A DNA stretch of 64,000 bases from Pseudomonadales bacterium (GTDB lineage Bacteria; Pseudomonadota; Gammaproteobacteria; Pseudomonadales; IMCC2047): assembly GCA_024234615.1 (NCBI GenBank), contig JACKNY010000001.1, positions 1,330,501-1,394,500 on the forward strand, in the 5' to 3' direction. The position numbers and the translations under genes were made by a program. The stretch's first letter is position 1; each line of letters begins with the position of its first letter. Below the pieces are notes generated by a model that was not told the DNA's origin, made no database searches, and saw only the letters and a list, made by a program, of their open reading frames with translations. Of the stretch, positions 1-9,197 are shown in pieces.

Positions 1-283
1 CAGCCGTGAGCGATTTGAGCAATTAAAAAGCAGCTTCCCTAAACTGGTTGGCTATGAAGATTGTGGTAGCGTGAAAGTGGCGGCGGGCTGGATGGTGGAT
101 TATTGTGGTTGGAAGGGTAAGCGAGAAGGCGATGCGGGCGTCCATGATCAGCAGGCGCTAGTGCTGGTTAACTATGGTTGCGCGAACGGCGCACAGGTGC
201 TTGATTTGGCGGCTAAAATTCAGGATTCGGTAAAGCAAACCTTTGGTATTGATTTAGAGTTCGAGCCGCAGATTTATCCGTGA
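1..283 (+). CDS. murB: UDP-N-acetylenolpyruvoylglucosamine reductase, C-terminal fragment
   Basis: Only the last 93 codons are inside the window; the frame is open to the left edge from base 2. MurB is the cytoplasmic NADPH- and FAD-dependent enzyme that makes UDP-N-acetylmuramic acid for peptidoglycan. The fragment contains the family's C-terminal signature: an AAGWMVDYCGWKG-like segment, then GVHDQQALVLVNYG, then the closing helix and an LEFEP segment that carries the conserved glutamate near the C-terminus. A GTG at base 71 could be mistaken for a start, but the conserved FP.LVGY region lies upstream of it. The gene converges on rne and they share a terminator. Confidence 0.95.
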   Translation, partial: SRERFEQLKSSFPKLVGYEDCGSVKVAAGWMVDYCGWKGKREGDAGVHDQQALVLVNYGCANGAQVLDLAAKIQDSVKQTFGIDLEFEPQIYP

Positions 284-306
284 CCGACTGACTGCGAAAA
301 ACGAGT

Positions 307-335
307 CCATCCGCAGTCATTGTGACTGCGGATGG
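307..335. terminator. Bidirectional terminator between murB and rne
   Basis: A perfect 13-bp stem (CCATCCGCAGTCA with TGACTGCGGATGG) has a TTG loop. It lies between the convergent stop codons of murB and rne. On the minus strand the hairpin is followed by CGTTTTTC, which gives a short U-tract for rne; on the plus strand the following bases are only moderately T-rich. Confidence 0.8.
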
Positions 336-343
336 TATTCGTT

Positions 344-3300
344 TTATACCTTTTGAGTGAGATTATCTTCCGGCGGGTTCGTGGTTTTATCGCTTTTCGC
401 GAGCTGTTCGTCGTCCGGCGTATCCTCTTTTATAGGTTCTTTGGTTTGTTCTTCTGGCTCAGTTGGTTTCGGCTCCAGAGTAACGTTTATTGCTTCCGCA
501 TTTTCCAAACTTAGCTTCAGGTTTTTACTTTCCAAAAATGACGTAGAAATTTCCGGTTGTGAGTCCGAGTGTTTTGTTTCGACGTCGGGACTGTCGTTAG
601 TCGGCAAAGCGATAACAGTTGCTGTCTCGGCCGCTTCAACCCGTTCTACAGAGGGTTCTGCCTGGGTGTCGCCGATTATTTCAGGCTTTTCGGTAACGGC
701 GTCCGGTGACGGTTTCTGAGCGGCGAGCTTTTCCTGCTCCTGTTGGCGGCGCTTTATTTCCCTTGGGTCATTGGGCGCGCGCTGGGGTTTATGTGGAGCT
801 GGTGGTTTTGTATCCTCAGGGGTGCTAACAGCAGTTGTTTCTGAACCTTCGGCACCGCTTGCCGTGTTTTCTGAGGTCGCAGATACGGCTTGAGACTGCT
901 CATCTTTAGCTGCGGTTTCCACCACCACGGAAGTAGGTTCCTTTCGAGACGGAGCTGGTTCTTCCAAAATCAACTGCTCGGTCTTCTCTGCAGGCATCTG
1001 ACCCAGCTTGTTCGGTGTCGCAGCTAGATCAGTCTGAGCTGCCGATTCGGGCGCCATGTCCTGCGTCGGAACCGTTACTCGCTCAGGCTTGTTGCCCTCG
1101 TCATTTTTGTTACCTGAGTTGTCCTGCGCAACATTAGTTTCAGAGGCTGCAGCCGCTTCCGGCACGGTTGGCTGCACGAACAGCTTCTCTTCAGGACGGG
1201 GAGCTTTGGTCTCGTTATCAACAGCTTCTTGGGCTTTTGCCATATCGACGCTAGCGGTTACTGCCGCCAAATTTGTGGTAGCTTGCGTTTCCTTACCTAG
1301 TTTTTTGCTTTCCGTCGTGTTAAAGGACGGTGATTTTTCAGGCTCGGAAACAGTGCTTGTGGATGATTGCCGCGCGGGGTGACTGCCACTTTTAGCAGAG
1401 GTCTTGTCCTGAGCCTGGGTTTGAGGCGTAGCGTTATTGGCCGACTGAACATCGGAGTTCTCCTTTGGTTGCCCCCCCCGATTACGCTCACGGCGTTGCG
1501 GTGAACGATTGCCGCCCCGTGTACGAACATTTTTATTAGCGGACGCCGCACCTGCAGCCGCCGCTGGAGTAGCTTCTTTAACTTCTTCTTCAGAGGCCGG
1601 TTTGCGTGTCTTTGCCGGTTGGCGGTTACCGCCACTTTTCCTATTTCTGGTGCGAGTTGTCTCGCCGCCTTCAGTACTGCCACCTTTACTGTTACGTCTT
1701 GGTGGACGTTTTTGTTGCTCAGGCTTAACACTGCTGGGTTTTGCTTTTGATGAATCGGGTTTTGTTTCAACGGTTGCAGGTTTACTTTCAGGGCTACCAA
1801 GTAAAGCGCCAAAGAACCGTTTGATCAAGCTGGGTTTCTCTGAATGCTCAACCTCTACGGGTCTCGTCGGGTGAGGGTTCGAAGGAATGACGGTTTTTAC
1901 GGCCGCAACCGCTCGTTTCGGGCTGCTCACAATGGTGGTTGGCTTACTGTCTTCCTCATCCGGTTCGATAAGGTCGTAACTGGCATCGGTGGTATGAATG
2001 ATCTCATTGTCATCCCGAATGCGTTGTACCTCAAAATGGGGTGTCTCCATATTAGGGTTAGGGATGATGAGAATTTTAACGCCACGGCGCTTTTCAATAT
2101 CGGCGACATTCTGACGTTTTTCATTAAGCAAAAAGGTGGCAACTGAAACTGGCAAAATAGCATGTATTTGCTCAGTGCGGTCCTTAAAGGATTCCTCCTC
2201 TATTAGCCGCATGACCGATAGCGAAAGTGACTCAACACCGCGTATTGTGCCGTTGCCGTTACAGCGTGGGCAAACAATAGTGCTGGTTTCGCCCAAAGAA
2301 GGGCGCAGGCGTTGTCGAGACATTTCCAATAGGCCAAAGCGGGAAATGCGACCCACCTGAATGCGTGCTCTATCAACCTTAAGAGCGTTGCGCAGTTGTG
2401 TTTCGACTTCACGCTGATTGCGGTTGTTCATCATGTCAATGAAATCGATGACTACCAAGCCGCCCATGTCGCGCAAACGTAATTGGCGAGCGATTTCTTC
2501 CGCAGCTTCAAGGTTGGTATTAAGGGCCGTTTCTTCGATATCACTACCCTTGGTGGCGCGAGCTGAGTTGATATCAATGGAAATCAGTGCTTCTGTGGGG
2601 TCGATGACTATTGAGCCTCCAGAAGGCAATTTAACCTCGCGTTGAAAGGCGGTTTCGATTTGGCTTTCAATGTGATAACGGTTAAATAAAGGTACTTTGT
2701 CCTGATACAGCTTTATTTTGCTCTGGTACTGCGGCATTACTTGGCTGATAAACTGCTGTGCCTCTTGGTGGACAGTAGGATCATCAATGATCACTTCAGC
2801 AATATCTTGTCTTAGATAGTCGCGAATCGCGCGGATAATTAAGTTATTTTCTTGATACACCAAAAAGGGGGCACGATTTTCCAATGCGGCTTTGGTGACG
2901 GCGTCCCAAAGCTGTAGTAAGTACTCAAGATCCCATTGCAGTTCTTCCGAGCTTTTTCCGACACCCGCAGTACGCACGATAACGCCGGTTTCCTCGGGTA
3001 TGGTCAGTTGCGCCAAAGCATCTCTCAGCTCGGTGCGATCCTCTCCTTCGATTCGTCTTGAAATGCCGCCAGCACGTGGATTATTTGGCATTAGCACCAG
3101 ATAACGACCAGCCAGGCTGATAAAAGTGGTTAGTGCTGCGCCCTTATTGCCGCGCTCTTCTTTTTCCACCTGGACGATTAGTTCCTGGCCTTCCTTGATA
3201 ACATCTTTGATGTTTACCCGGCCTTTGATTTCAGAAGGCTGTTTGAGGAAATACTCGCGTGAAATTTCTTTTAGTGGAAGGAAGCCGTGACGCTCAGCGC

Positions 3301-3481
3301 CGAAATCGATGAAGGCCGCTTCTAGGCTGGGTTCTACCCGTGTGATTTTACCTCGGTATATGCTGGCTTTTTTCTGCTCGCGGGAACCGGATTCGATATC
3401 CAGATCGTATAGCCGCTGTCCATCGACAAGTGCGACACGCAACTCTTCTGGTTGAGTTGCATTAATTAACATTCTTTTCAT
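344..3481 (-). CDS. rne: Ribonuclease E
   Basis: RNase E is the 5'-end-sensing endoribonuclease that scaffolds the RNA degradosome on the inner membrane. At 1045 residues it is close to the E. coli length of 1061. The N-terminal half holds the S1 domain, the DNase I-like segment with the two metal-binding aspartates (in LISIDINSA and VVIDFIDM), and the Zn-link CPRCNGNG. The C-terminal half (from about residue 520) is low-complexity, rich in Pro, Glu, Thr and Lys. It has two Arg-rich patches (around [12 protein letters not shown] and [10 protein letters not shown]) that would be RNA-binding segments. It is transcribed away from rluC, as in many gammaproteobacteria. Confidence 0.97.
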   Translation of the reverse strand: MKRMLINATQPEELRVALVDGQRLYDLDIESGSREQKKASIYRGKITRVEPSLEAAFIDFGAERHGFLPLKEISREYFLKQPSEIKGRVNIKDVIKEGQELIVQVEKEERGNKGAALTTFISLAGRYLVLMPNNPRAGGISRRIEGEDRTELRDALAQLTIPEETGVIVRTAGVGKSSEELQWDLEYLLQLWDAVTKAALENRAPFLVYQENNLIIRAIRDYLRQDIAEVIIDDPTVHQEAQQFISQVMPQYQSKIKLYQDKVPLFNRYHIESQIETAFQREVKLPSGGSIVIDPTEALISIDINSARATKGSDIEETALNTNLEAAEEIARQLRLRDMGGLVVIDFIDMMNNRNQREVETQLRNALKVDRARIQVGRISRFGLLEMSRQRLRPSLGETSTIVCPRCNGNGTIRGVESLSLSVMRLIEEESFKDRTEQIHAILPVSVATFLLNEKRQNVADIEKRRGVKILIIPNPNMETPHFEVQRIRDDNEIIHTTDASYDLIEPDEEDSKPTTIVSSPKRAVAAVKTVIPSNPHPTRPVEVEHSEKPSLIKRFFGALLGSPESKPATVETKPDSSKAKPSSVKPEQQKRPPRRNSKGGSTEGGETTRTRNRKSGGNRQPAKTRKPASEEEVKEATPAAAAGAASANKNVRTRGGNRSPQRRERNRGGQPKENSDVQSANNATPQTQAQDKTSAKSGSHPARQSSTSTVSEPEKSPSFNTTESKKLGKETQATTNLAAVTASVDMAKAQEAVDNETKAPRPEEKLFVQPTVPEAAAASETNVAQDNSGNKNDEGNKPERVTVPTQDMAPESAAQTDLAATPNKLGQMPAEKTEQLILEEPAPSRKEPTSVVVETAAKDEQSQAVSATSENTASGAEGSETTAVSTPEDTKPPAPHKPQRAPNDPREIKRRQQEQEKLAAQKPSPDAVTEKPEIIGDTQAEPSVERVEAAETATVIALPTNDSPDVETKHSDSQPEISTSFLESKNLKLSLENAEAINVTLEPKPTEPEEQTKEPIKEDTPDDEQLAKSDKTTNPPEDNLTQKV

Positions 3482-4315
3482 ATGACTCTATTGCTCGTTA
3501 GGCGTTACCTGACGACAACAGAACCAGACTTATAAACAGTAATACTGCTATTGTGCTCAAACTTCTGTGTTATTCAGAAGTAGGAATATATTGAGGGTTT
3601 AAATGTTGGAATAACCAAATATTAATTCAATAAAAACCTTTTTAAACAGTACGTTATGTAATAAATCTGGAGCTACTTTTATTCGCAATCAAAGAAAGTA
3701 TCAAGCCGTTTTAGTAAATCTTAAATCATTTTCACGTCAGAATAATAGGTTCACAGTACGGCCAGATGTAGGGTTGGCGCTGTCGCTGCTGAGCTTCTGA
3801 CACAGTTTCATTTTATGAAATTGAGGTGAGCTGAATTTAGATCTACCGCAATGTTGTAAGCTAGTGATTAAGCAATACTCAGATTAATTTTCCAACGGAT
3901 ATAATTTAATTCGTACACATTTGTTGACTACAAAGGTTGGAAATATGTCGATATATTGTTATTCAAGTAGCTGGCCGATTCTCTTTCCTTTTATCAAGTT
4001 CAATTATCACACTTAATATTGATTGGTAGCGCGTTGTCTCAGTCACGCAGTTATACTACCTCCCCAACGTTGCCATTGGGTACCTAAAACTGGTTAGTGC
4101 ATTCAACAGCGATATTGCTGCAATGCAATCTGGTTAATGTAATTTGTTCCGCTTAGCCTGTACAATGCGGTCGTCCTGTACTCGGGGTAACCCTTATATA
4201 GGGCGCGCGAAAAGCAAAGCGCAGGCCAATATATCAATAAAAGCGCGTTACAGCAAATAGTCTGCTACATCAATTACATAGGTCGCTACAAAAAAGCGGT
4301 ATTAGACACAGATCA
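3482..4315. other. Long rne/rluC divergent intergenic region
   Basis: This 834-bp, AT-rich region has no credible ORF. It must carry the divergent promoters and the rne 5' leader. In E. coli the rne leader is long and structured and mediates feedback by RNase E on its own mRNA. Visible structures include a perfect 7-bp hairpin (ACTTCTG, 7-nt loop, CAGAAGT) at 3561-3581 and a TTTCAT-TTT-ATGAAA dyad near 3806-3820. A TACAAT hexamer at 4161 could be the -10 element for rluC, but its -35 is weak. No conserved autoregulatory hairpin could be confirmed by eye. Confidence 0.5.
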
Positions 4316-5275
4316 ATGGTAAACGAAAAGAGTAGTGGCGGCCAAAAAGTCCGTCTAGTCGAAATAGACGAGGCCAATGAAGGCCAACGCCTGGATAATT
4401 TCTTACGCACGCAACTGAAGGGTGTGCCAAAAACTTATATTTATAGAATCATTCGTAAGGGTGAGGTACGCGTTAATAAAGGGCGGATTAAGCCTGAATA
4501 TAAACTCCAATCAGGTGATTCTGTCCGTATTCCTCCGGTACGTATCAGTGAGTCTGCCGATCAACTGCATATCCATCAAGGTTTTGCACATAGTCTTGAA
4601 ATGGCGATTCTCTATGAGGATGACCAGCTGATAGTGATTAACAAACCCTCCGGTCTTGCTGTTCATGGTGGAAGCGGCCTCCAGTTTGGCCTTATAGAAG
4701 CACTGCGCAAAATCCGGCCACAACAGCGTATGCTGGAATTAGTACATCGTTTGGATCGTGATACGTCAGGCTGTGTCATGGTGGCAAAAAAGCGTAGCAT
4801 GTTGAAGTTCTTGCATGAAGCACTGCGGGGTGATTCGGTACAAAAGTACTACAAGGCACTGGTGGTAGGTCATTGGCCGAACCGTAAACGTTTGGTTGAT
4901 GCATCGTTGCAGAAAAATGTACTGAAGTCGGGCGAACGCATGGTAACCGTAACCGCGGATGGCAAAAGATCGAAGACAGAGTTTCAAGTTTGTGTACACT
5001 ATCCAGGTTATACCTTAGTAGAGGCCAAACCAATCACTGGTCGCACTCATCAAATTAGGGTGCATTGTCGTCATGCCGGTTTTCCCATCCTTGGCGACGA
5101 AAAATATGGTGATGAAGGCGCCAATAAGGCGGCTAAGCAATCAGGCTTTAAACGATTATTTTTGCATGCTGAGCGGCTTGAAATTCCCAGGCCTGATAGC
5201 GCGGAGACCTTGCGAATTACGGCTCCATTGGCGCCGGATCTCACCGCTTGGTTGGGCCAATTAGAACAAAAATAG
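4316..5275 (+). CDS. rluC: 23S rRNA pseudouridine(955/2504/2580) synthase
   Basis: RluC isomerises three uridines of 23S rRNA to pseudouridine. An N-terminal S4 RNA-binding domain (about residues 12-75) precedes the RluA-type catalytic domain. The catalytic motif HRLDRDTSG has its aspartate at about residue 147. The length of 319 residues is normal for RluC. The gene is divergent from rne, its usual neighbour in gammaproteobacteria, which supports RluC rather than RluD. The 3' end is followed closely by the HAD phosphatase gene, so the two are probably cotranscribed. Confidence 0.92.
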   Translation: MVNEKSSGGQKVRLVEIDEANEGQRLDNFLRTQLKGVPKTYIYRIIRKGEVRVNKGRIKPEYKLQSGDSVRIPPVRISESADQLHIHQGFAHSLEMAILYEDDQLIVINKPSGLAVHGGSGLQFGLIEALRKIRPQQRMLELVHRLDRDTSGCVMVAKKRSMLKFLHEALRGDSVQKYYKALVVGHWPNRKRLVDASLQKNVLKSGERMVTVTADGKRSKTEFQVCVHYPGYTLVEAKPITGRTHQIRVHCRHAGFPILGDEKYGDEGANKAAKQSGFKRLFLHAERLEIPRPDSAETLRITAPLAPDLTAWLGQLEQK

Positions 5276-5310
5276 ATGCTATATTTTTTTTAAATAAGAG
5301 TGGTAATGCT

Positions 5311-5976
5311 TTGTATTCATTGATTATATTTGATTGGGATGGCACCCTAATTGACTCTGCTGAACGTATTGTAACCTGTATGCAGATTGCTATGCGTGAG
5401 GTGGGTTTGCCGGTGCTGAGTGATCATGCGATCCGCCAAATTATAGGTCTTGGGTTGCCGGAAGCGTTCCAGCAACTGTATCCGGGAATCGACATGCGTG
5501 AAATGGAACGCATGCGTGATTTTTATGCCAAACACTTTATCGGCAATGAAATACCGGCGTCACAATTATTTCCCGGCGTGGCGGAAAGTTTGGACAGGTT
5601 GAAAACCCAGGGGTTTCAGTTGGCGGTAGCGACGGGTAAGAGTAGAAAGGGATTAAATCGCGTATTTAGCGAAACACCCTGGGGAGATTATTTTTGCGCT
5701 AGCCGTTGTGCTGACGAAACTCGTTCCAAACCGCACCCTCAAATGATACATGAGTTATTGGATGAAACAGGGGTTGTGCCAAAACGTGCGCTCATGGTGG
5801 GTGATACCGAATTTGATATGGAAATGGCGCAATTGGCCGGTGTTGACCGAGTTGCCGTTAGCTACGGTGTGCATGAGACTGAACGACTTAAAAAATATGA
5901 GCCAGTTTTAGTAGTCGACCAAATTAATCAATTAAACGATTGGCTGGCACAGCAACAAGCAGCAAAATTTAGATGA
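5311..5976 (+). CDS. HAD-IA family phosphatase (phosphoglycolate phosphatase-like)
   Basis: This is a haloacid dehalogenase-superfamily hydrolase, probably a small-molecule phosphatase. The nucleophile motif FDWDGTLID lies at the N-terminus. A helical cap region, a VATGKS motif with the conserved threonine, and MVGDTEFDMEMA (acidic motif IV) follow. The frame opens at an ATG at 5248 that overlaps rluC by 28 bp. The TTG at 5311 gives an N-terminus starting just before the first strand, as is usual in the family, and has an AAGAG about 10 bases upstream, so it was preferred. Its position after rluC is typical, but the substrate is unknown. Confidence 0.85.
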   Translation: MYSLIIFDWDGTLIDSAERIVTCMQIAMREVGLPVLSDHAIRQIIGLGLPEAFQQLYPGIDMREMERMRDFYAKHFIGNEIPASQLFPGVAESLDRLKTQGFQLAVATGKSRKGLNRVFSETPWGDYFCASRCADETRSKPHPQMIHELLDETGVVPKRALMVGDTEFDMEMAQLAGVDRVAVSYGVHETERLKKYEPVLVVDQINQLNDWLAQQQAAKFR

Positions 5977-6013
5977 TATTTTATCGATACACGCATGGTT
6001 TATGGAGAGATAA

Positions 6014-7009
6014 ATGAGTAACAACGCTTGGAACGAAGATGAGCGAAAGCAAAGTGATGATGGCCAGGGTCGCCAAGACAAAGAGTGGCGGTTGATTGAA
6101 AAGCTACTACTGGATGCGGGTAAAGAACAGCGCCGGGCAAGGCGTTGGGGTATAGCCTTTAAATTGCTAACCTTTATTTATCTGTTCGCCTTGCTGTTTT
6201 TGCTGTCACCGAATCTGGATTTGAGTAATGCCGCAAAGATGAGTGAAAGCCACACAGCCTTGATTGACGTTCAGGGCGTCATTGCTGAGGGAGAGTTGGC
6301 GGGTGCAGATAATATCGCCAAAGGTCTTCGCGATGCTTTTGAGAACAATAAAACCAAAGCGGTGATTCTACGAATTAACAGTCCTGGAGGCACCCCGGTG
6401 CAGGCCGGTTATATTTACGATGAAATAAAACGGTTACGTCAGCTATACCCAAACATTAAACTCTATGCAGTTATCAGCGATTTGGGCGCCTCTGGGGGAT
6501 ATTACATTGCGGCGGCTGCCGATAAAATCTATGCTGATAAAGCAAGTTTGGTTGGGTCGATCGGGGTGATTTCGTCCAGCTTTGGTTTTACCGGTGCGAT
6601 GGATAAAATGGGCATAGAGCGCAGAGTTTTTACTGCAGGTGAGAGCAAAGCATTTCTCGATCCTTTTTCGCCGATGAAGGAAAAAGATTCTGAGTTTTGG
6701 AAAAGTGTTTTGGGCGTTACGCACCAACAGTTTATCGATCGCGTCAAGCAAGGTCGGGGTGAGCGTTTGCAGGATGATTCCAAGTTGTTTAGCGGCTTGA
6801 TTTGGAGTGGCGAACAGGCGTTAGAGCTAGGCTTAATCGATGGTTTAGGCAGTACCGGCTATGTGGCGCGTGAAATTATTGGTGAAGAAAATATCGTCGA
6901 TTTTACGCCGAGACCGTCACCCTTCGAGATGTTTGCAAATCGTCTGGGCGTATCGATTGGTCATACGCTGGCTAATTATTTTGGCGTGACTCAGGTTAAT
7001 TACCGCTAG
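6014..7009 (+). CDS. sppA: Signal peptide peptidase SppA-like, S49 family
   Basis: This is an inner-membrane serine protease of the S49 family, whose members degrade cleaved signal peptides in the periplasm. One membrane helix (about residues 45-65) follows a charged cytoplasmic N-terminus. The catalytic serine lies in DLGASGGYYIAAAAD, and the general-base lysine is probably the one in GESKAFLDPFSP. At 331 residues it is the short, single-domain type, not the 600-residue E. coli form. A ribosome-binding site (GGAGA) precedes the ATG. It lies downstream of rluC and the HAD gene, and its stop is only 5 bp from the stop of the convergent flavorubredoxin gene. Confidence 0.88.
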   Translation: MSNNAWNEDERKQSDDGQGRQDKEWRLIEKLLLDAGKEQRRARRWGIAFKLLTFIYLFALLFLLSPNLDLSNAAKMSESHTALIDVQGVIAEGELAGADNIAKGLRDAFENNKTKAVILRINSPGGTPVQAGYIYDEIKRLRQLYPNIKLYAVISDLGASGGYYIAAAADKIYADKASLVGSIGVISSSFGFTGAMDKMGIERRVFTAGESKAFLDPFSPMKEKDSEFWKSVLGVTHQQFIDRVKQGRGERLQDDSKLFSGLIWSGEQALELGLIDGLGSTGYVAREIIGEENIVDFTPRPSPFEMFANRLGVSIGHTLANYFGVTQVNYR

Positions 7010-7014
7010 CGGAA

Positions 7015-8481
7015 TTAGTCCCACATATCGTCAGAATCCTCAAGGCAACTTTGTGCCTTTGAGGAATCGATGGGATCAAATCCCTTCTTGTTAAGAAAGC
7101 AAACAGGGCATTGCATGTCATCAGGAACATCTTCCCATGGTGTTCCTGGCGGAATACCCTGTTCCGGTATGCCTTTGGCTGGGTCATATACCCAACCGCA
7201 GGCCCAGCATTTGTATAGCCCCGATTCATCGGAAGATGTCTTTGCAGTAGCGGTGTGTTGTTTGGAACTCGCAATGAGGTTAGGGTCATCGTCTTGCCAT
7301 AGTTTGGCAATATCACGACCAAATTTCTGACATTCTTTTAGCGCATCTTCCGTCGGCTTCCAAGGAACTTGCAGGCCCTGTTGCACAGTAAAACCCGCTT
7401 CTTGTAGTCGTTCGTTGATTTTGTTGACGGCTTCACCGCTCCAGCCATAACTACCGAACGCCGCTGCCTGCTTACCTTGAAAACGCAGCCCTACAATTTC
7501 TTCGAGCAGAGCCGCTACGCGTGGCAGCATGCCGATATTAACCGTCGGAGAGCCGATCAAAATGCCTTTCGATTTGAATATCTCGGCTAATACCTCTTCA
7601 CGGTCAGCTTCCGCCAGATCAAAGCGTCTAACCATCACCTCAGGATCTGCTTCTTCAATACCGGTTAAGATAGCTTCAGCCATATCGCGGGTGCTGTTGC
7701 GCACCGTATCGTAAAGCAGAGTAATTTGGTTTTCTTTATAGTTATCCGCCCATTTCAAATAACGCTGAATGATCTGAGTTGGCTGTTCACGCCAAATCAC
7801 GCCATTAGAAGGGCAAATCATCTTGAGTGTTAAGTTGGTATCTAACAATTCCTGGATTTTATCGGTGACGACACGGCTAAAAGGAGTGAGTGTATTGGCG
7901 TAATACTTCATGGATTCGTGATACAAGGCTTCCGGGTCGACCAGGTCGTTAAACACCTGCTTGCTGGAATAATGCTGACCGAACACGTCATTGCTAAACA
8001 AAATACCGTCCTCAGTTAAATAAGTCATCATACTGTCTGGCCAGTGCAGCATAGGTGTTTCGAGAAACAGCAATTGTTTAGCGTTACCCATATCCAAACT
8101 GTCGCCGGTTTTTACCACCTGAAAATTCCAATCTTTGTGGAAGTGTCCGCGTAGCGCTTCAACGCCGTTAGCCGTACAGTAAATAGGGGTGTTGGGAATT
8201 TGTTCCATCAATGCGGGGAGGGCTCCGCTACGATCAATTTCAGCATGATTAACCACGATGAAATCTATCTTTTCTAGCGCCACGTTACGTTTTAGGTTTT
8301 CTACAAACTCCTTGGCGTAGGGAGACCAAACGGTATCGATCAACGCAATTTTTTGTTCCTTGATCAGATAGCTATTGTGACTGAATCCCTCGTTGGTCGG
8401 ATAGTCGAGCCCATGGAAGTGTTGGAGGTCGCCATCCTTTTTGCCAACCCAAATAAGATTTTTTTTAATTGCAAGTGTCAT
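7015..8481 (-). CDS. norV: Flavorubredoxin (flavodiiron NO/O2 reductase-like) with altered diiron site
   Basis: The layout matches E. coli NorV along its length: metallo-beta-lactamase-like diiron domain, flavodoxin domain (about residues 250-390), and C-terminal rubredoxin with both metal pairs (CWAC and CPVC). NorV reduces NO to N2O at a diiron centre using electrons from its FMN and rubredoxin. Counting from the ATG at 8481 reproduces the family ligand numbering. His79, Glu81, Asp83, His146 and Asp165 are present. Residue 84 is Arg and residue 226 is Asn, where two distal-iron histidines are expected. No norR or norW lies nearby. The frame extends to a TTG at 8496, but the ATG fits better. 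It may be an NO/O2 reductase with a modified site, or may have another redox role. Confidence 0.85.
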   Translation of the reverse strand: MTLAIKKNLIWVGKKDGDLQHFHGLDYPTNEGFSHNSYLIKEQKIALIDTVWSPYAKEFVENLKRNVALEKIDFIVVNHAEIDRSGALPALMEQIPNTPIYCTANGVEALRGHFHKDWNFQVVKTGDSLDMGNAKQLLFLETPMLHWPDSMMTYLTEDGILFSNDVFGQHYSSKQVFNDLVDPEALYHESMKYYANTLTPFSRVVTDKIQELLDTNLTLKMICPSNGVIWREQPTQIIQRYLKWADNYKENQITLLYDTVRNSTRDMAEAILTGIEEADPEVMVRRFDLAEADREEVLAEIFKSKGILIGSPTVNIGMLPRVAALLEEIVGLRFQGKQAAAFGSYGWSGEAVNKINERLQEAGFTVQQGLQVPWKPTEDALKECQKFGRDIAKLWQDDDPNLIASSKQHTATAKTSSDESGLYKCWACGWVYDPAKGIPEQGIPPGTPWEDVPDDMQCPVCFLNKKGFDPIDSSKAQSCLEDSDDMWD

Positions 8482-8498
8482 CAAAAATTCAATCAAAA

Positions 8499-8513
8499 AT
8501 GTATGGAATACAT
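8499..8513. promoter_or_regulatory. Candidate operator palindrome upstream of the flavorubredoxin gene
   Basis: A perfect inverted repeat, ATGTAT-GGA-ATACAT, lies 18 bp upstream of the start codon. The half-sites resemble those of NO-responsive NsrR, but the spacing (3 rather than 5) differs from the usual NsrR consensus, so the regulator is left open. Confidence 0.35.
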
Positions 8514-8570
8514 ACTATAATTTATGCGCGCAACAATAATGCTGATATTGATCAATTTTCTGGAGTTGAA

Positions 8571-9146
8571 TTAAATTACCGCAATACCCGCTTGCGCCAG
8601 CATATCGACTAAACGAATCAGCGGTAAGCCTTCTAGCGCCGTGACATCGTCGCCTTGCATTTTGCTGAACAGCGCAATACCGAGTTTTTCCCATTTAAAA
8701 CTGCCTGCACAATCGAGTGGTTGTTCTAATGCGACATATTGCTTAATTTGACTTAGGCTCAGCTGGCGAAAGCAGACCTGGAAGGGAATAACATCCAATT
8801 GATAGCTGTGATCGCCACTTTGATAAAGGCATAAGCCGGTTAGGAATTCGACGCATTTACCGCTAACCTGCTGTAACTGTTCTTCAGCACGCGCACTGGA
8901 GCCGGGCTTGCCCAGAGTCTGGCCTTCCAGCACTGCGACCTGATCGCTGCCTATAATGAGTGCGTTGGGATATTGTTGCGCCAGTGCCTGCGCTTTAAGG
9001 AGTGAAAGCCGGGCGGCCAATTCCATGGGAGTTTCATTTTGCAATGGGGTTTCATCGACGCTAGGATTCGCGGTAATGAAGTTAAGTTGCAGTCGTTGCA
9101 ACAGCGCTTTTCTGTAGATTGAACTTGATGCCAAAATGATTTGCAT
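8571..9146 (-). CDS. Maf-like nucleotide pyrophosphatase, YceF (7-methyl-GTP) type
   Basis: Maf proteins hydrolyse non-canonical nucleoside triphosphates to monophosphates. The N-terminal SSSIYRKALLQRL segment, the acidic GSDQV motif, and the segments FLTGL and PLDCAGSFKWE match the YceF subfamily. That subfamily prefers 7-methyl-GTP, so the enzyme is more likely a house-cleaning m7GTP pyrophosphatase than the dTTP/UTP enzyme. The length of 191 residues is typical. The gene starts opposite nudC, another nucleotide-cleaving enzyme, with about 50 bp between the starts. Confidence 0.88.
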   Translation of the reverse strand: MQIILASSSIYRKALLQRLQLNFITANPSVDETPLQNETPMELAARLSLLKAQALAQQYPNALIIGSDQVAVLEGQTLGKPGSSARAEEQLQQVSGKCVEFLTGLCLYQSGDHSYQLDVIPFQVCFRQLSLSQIKQYVALEQPLDCAGSFKWEKLGIALFSKMQGDDVTALEGLPLIRLVDMLAQAGIAVI

Positions 9147-9197
9147 GGAAGATAGGGCCTCAATGAGACCTTCCTGACAGTAATAGGGATCTGTGAT

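Noticed and set aside
1297..1812. A 171-codon basic ORF on the minus strand inside rne, and several plus-strand ORFs over 344-3100
   Set aside because: They overlap the low-complexity tail and conserved catalytic part of rne in other frames and show only the repetitive composition expected from shadow translation.
8499..8513. Calling the palindrome an NsrR site outright
   Set aside because: The half-sites are similar but the spacer is 3 instead of 5, and no regulator gene is adjacent.
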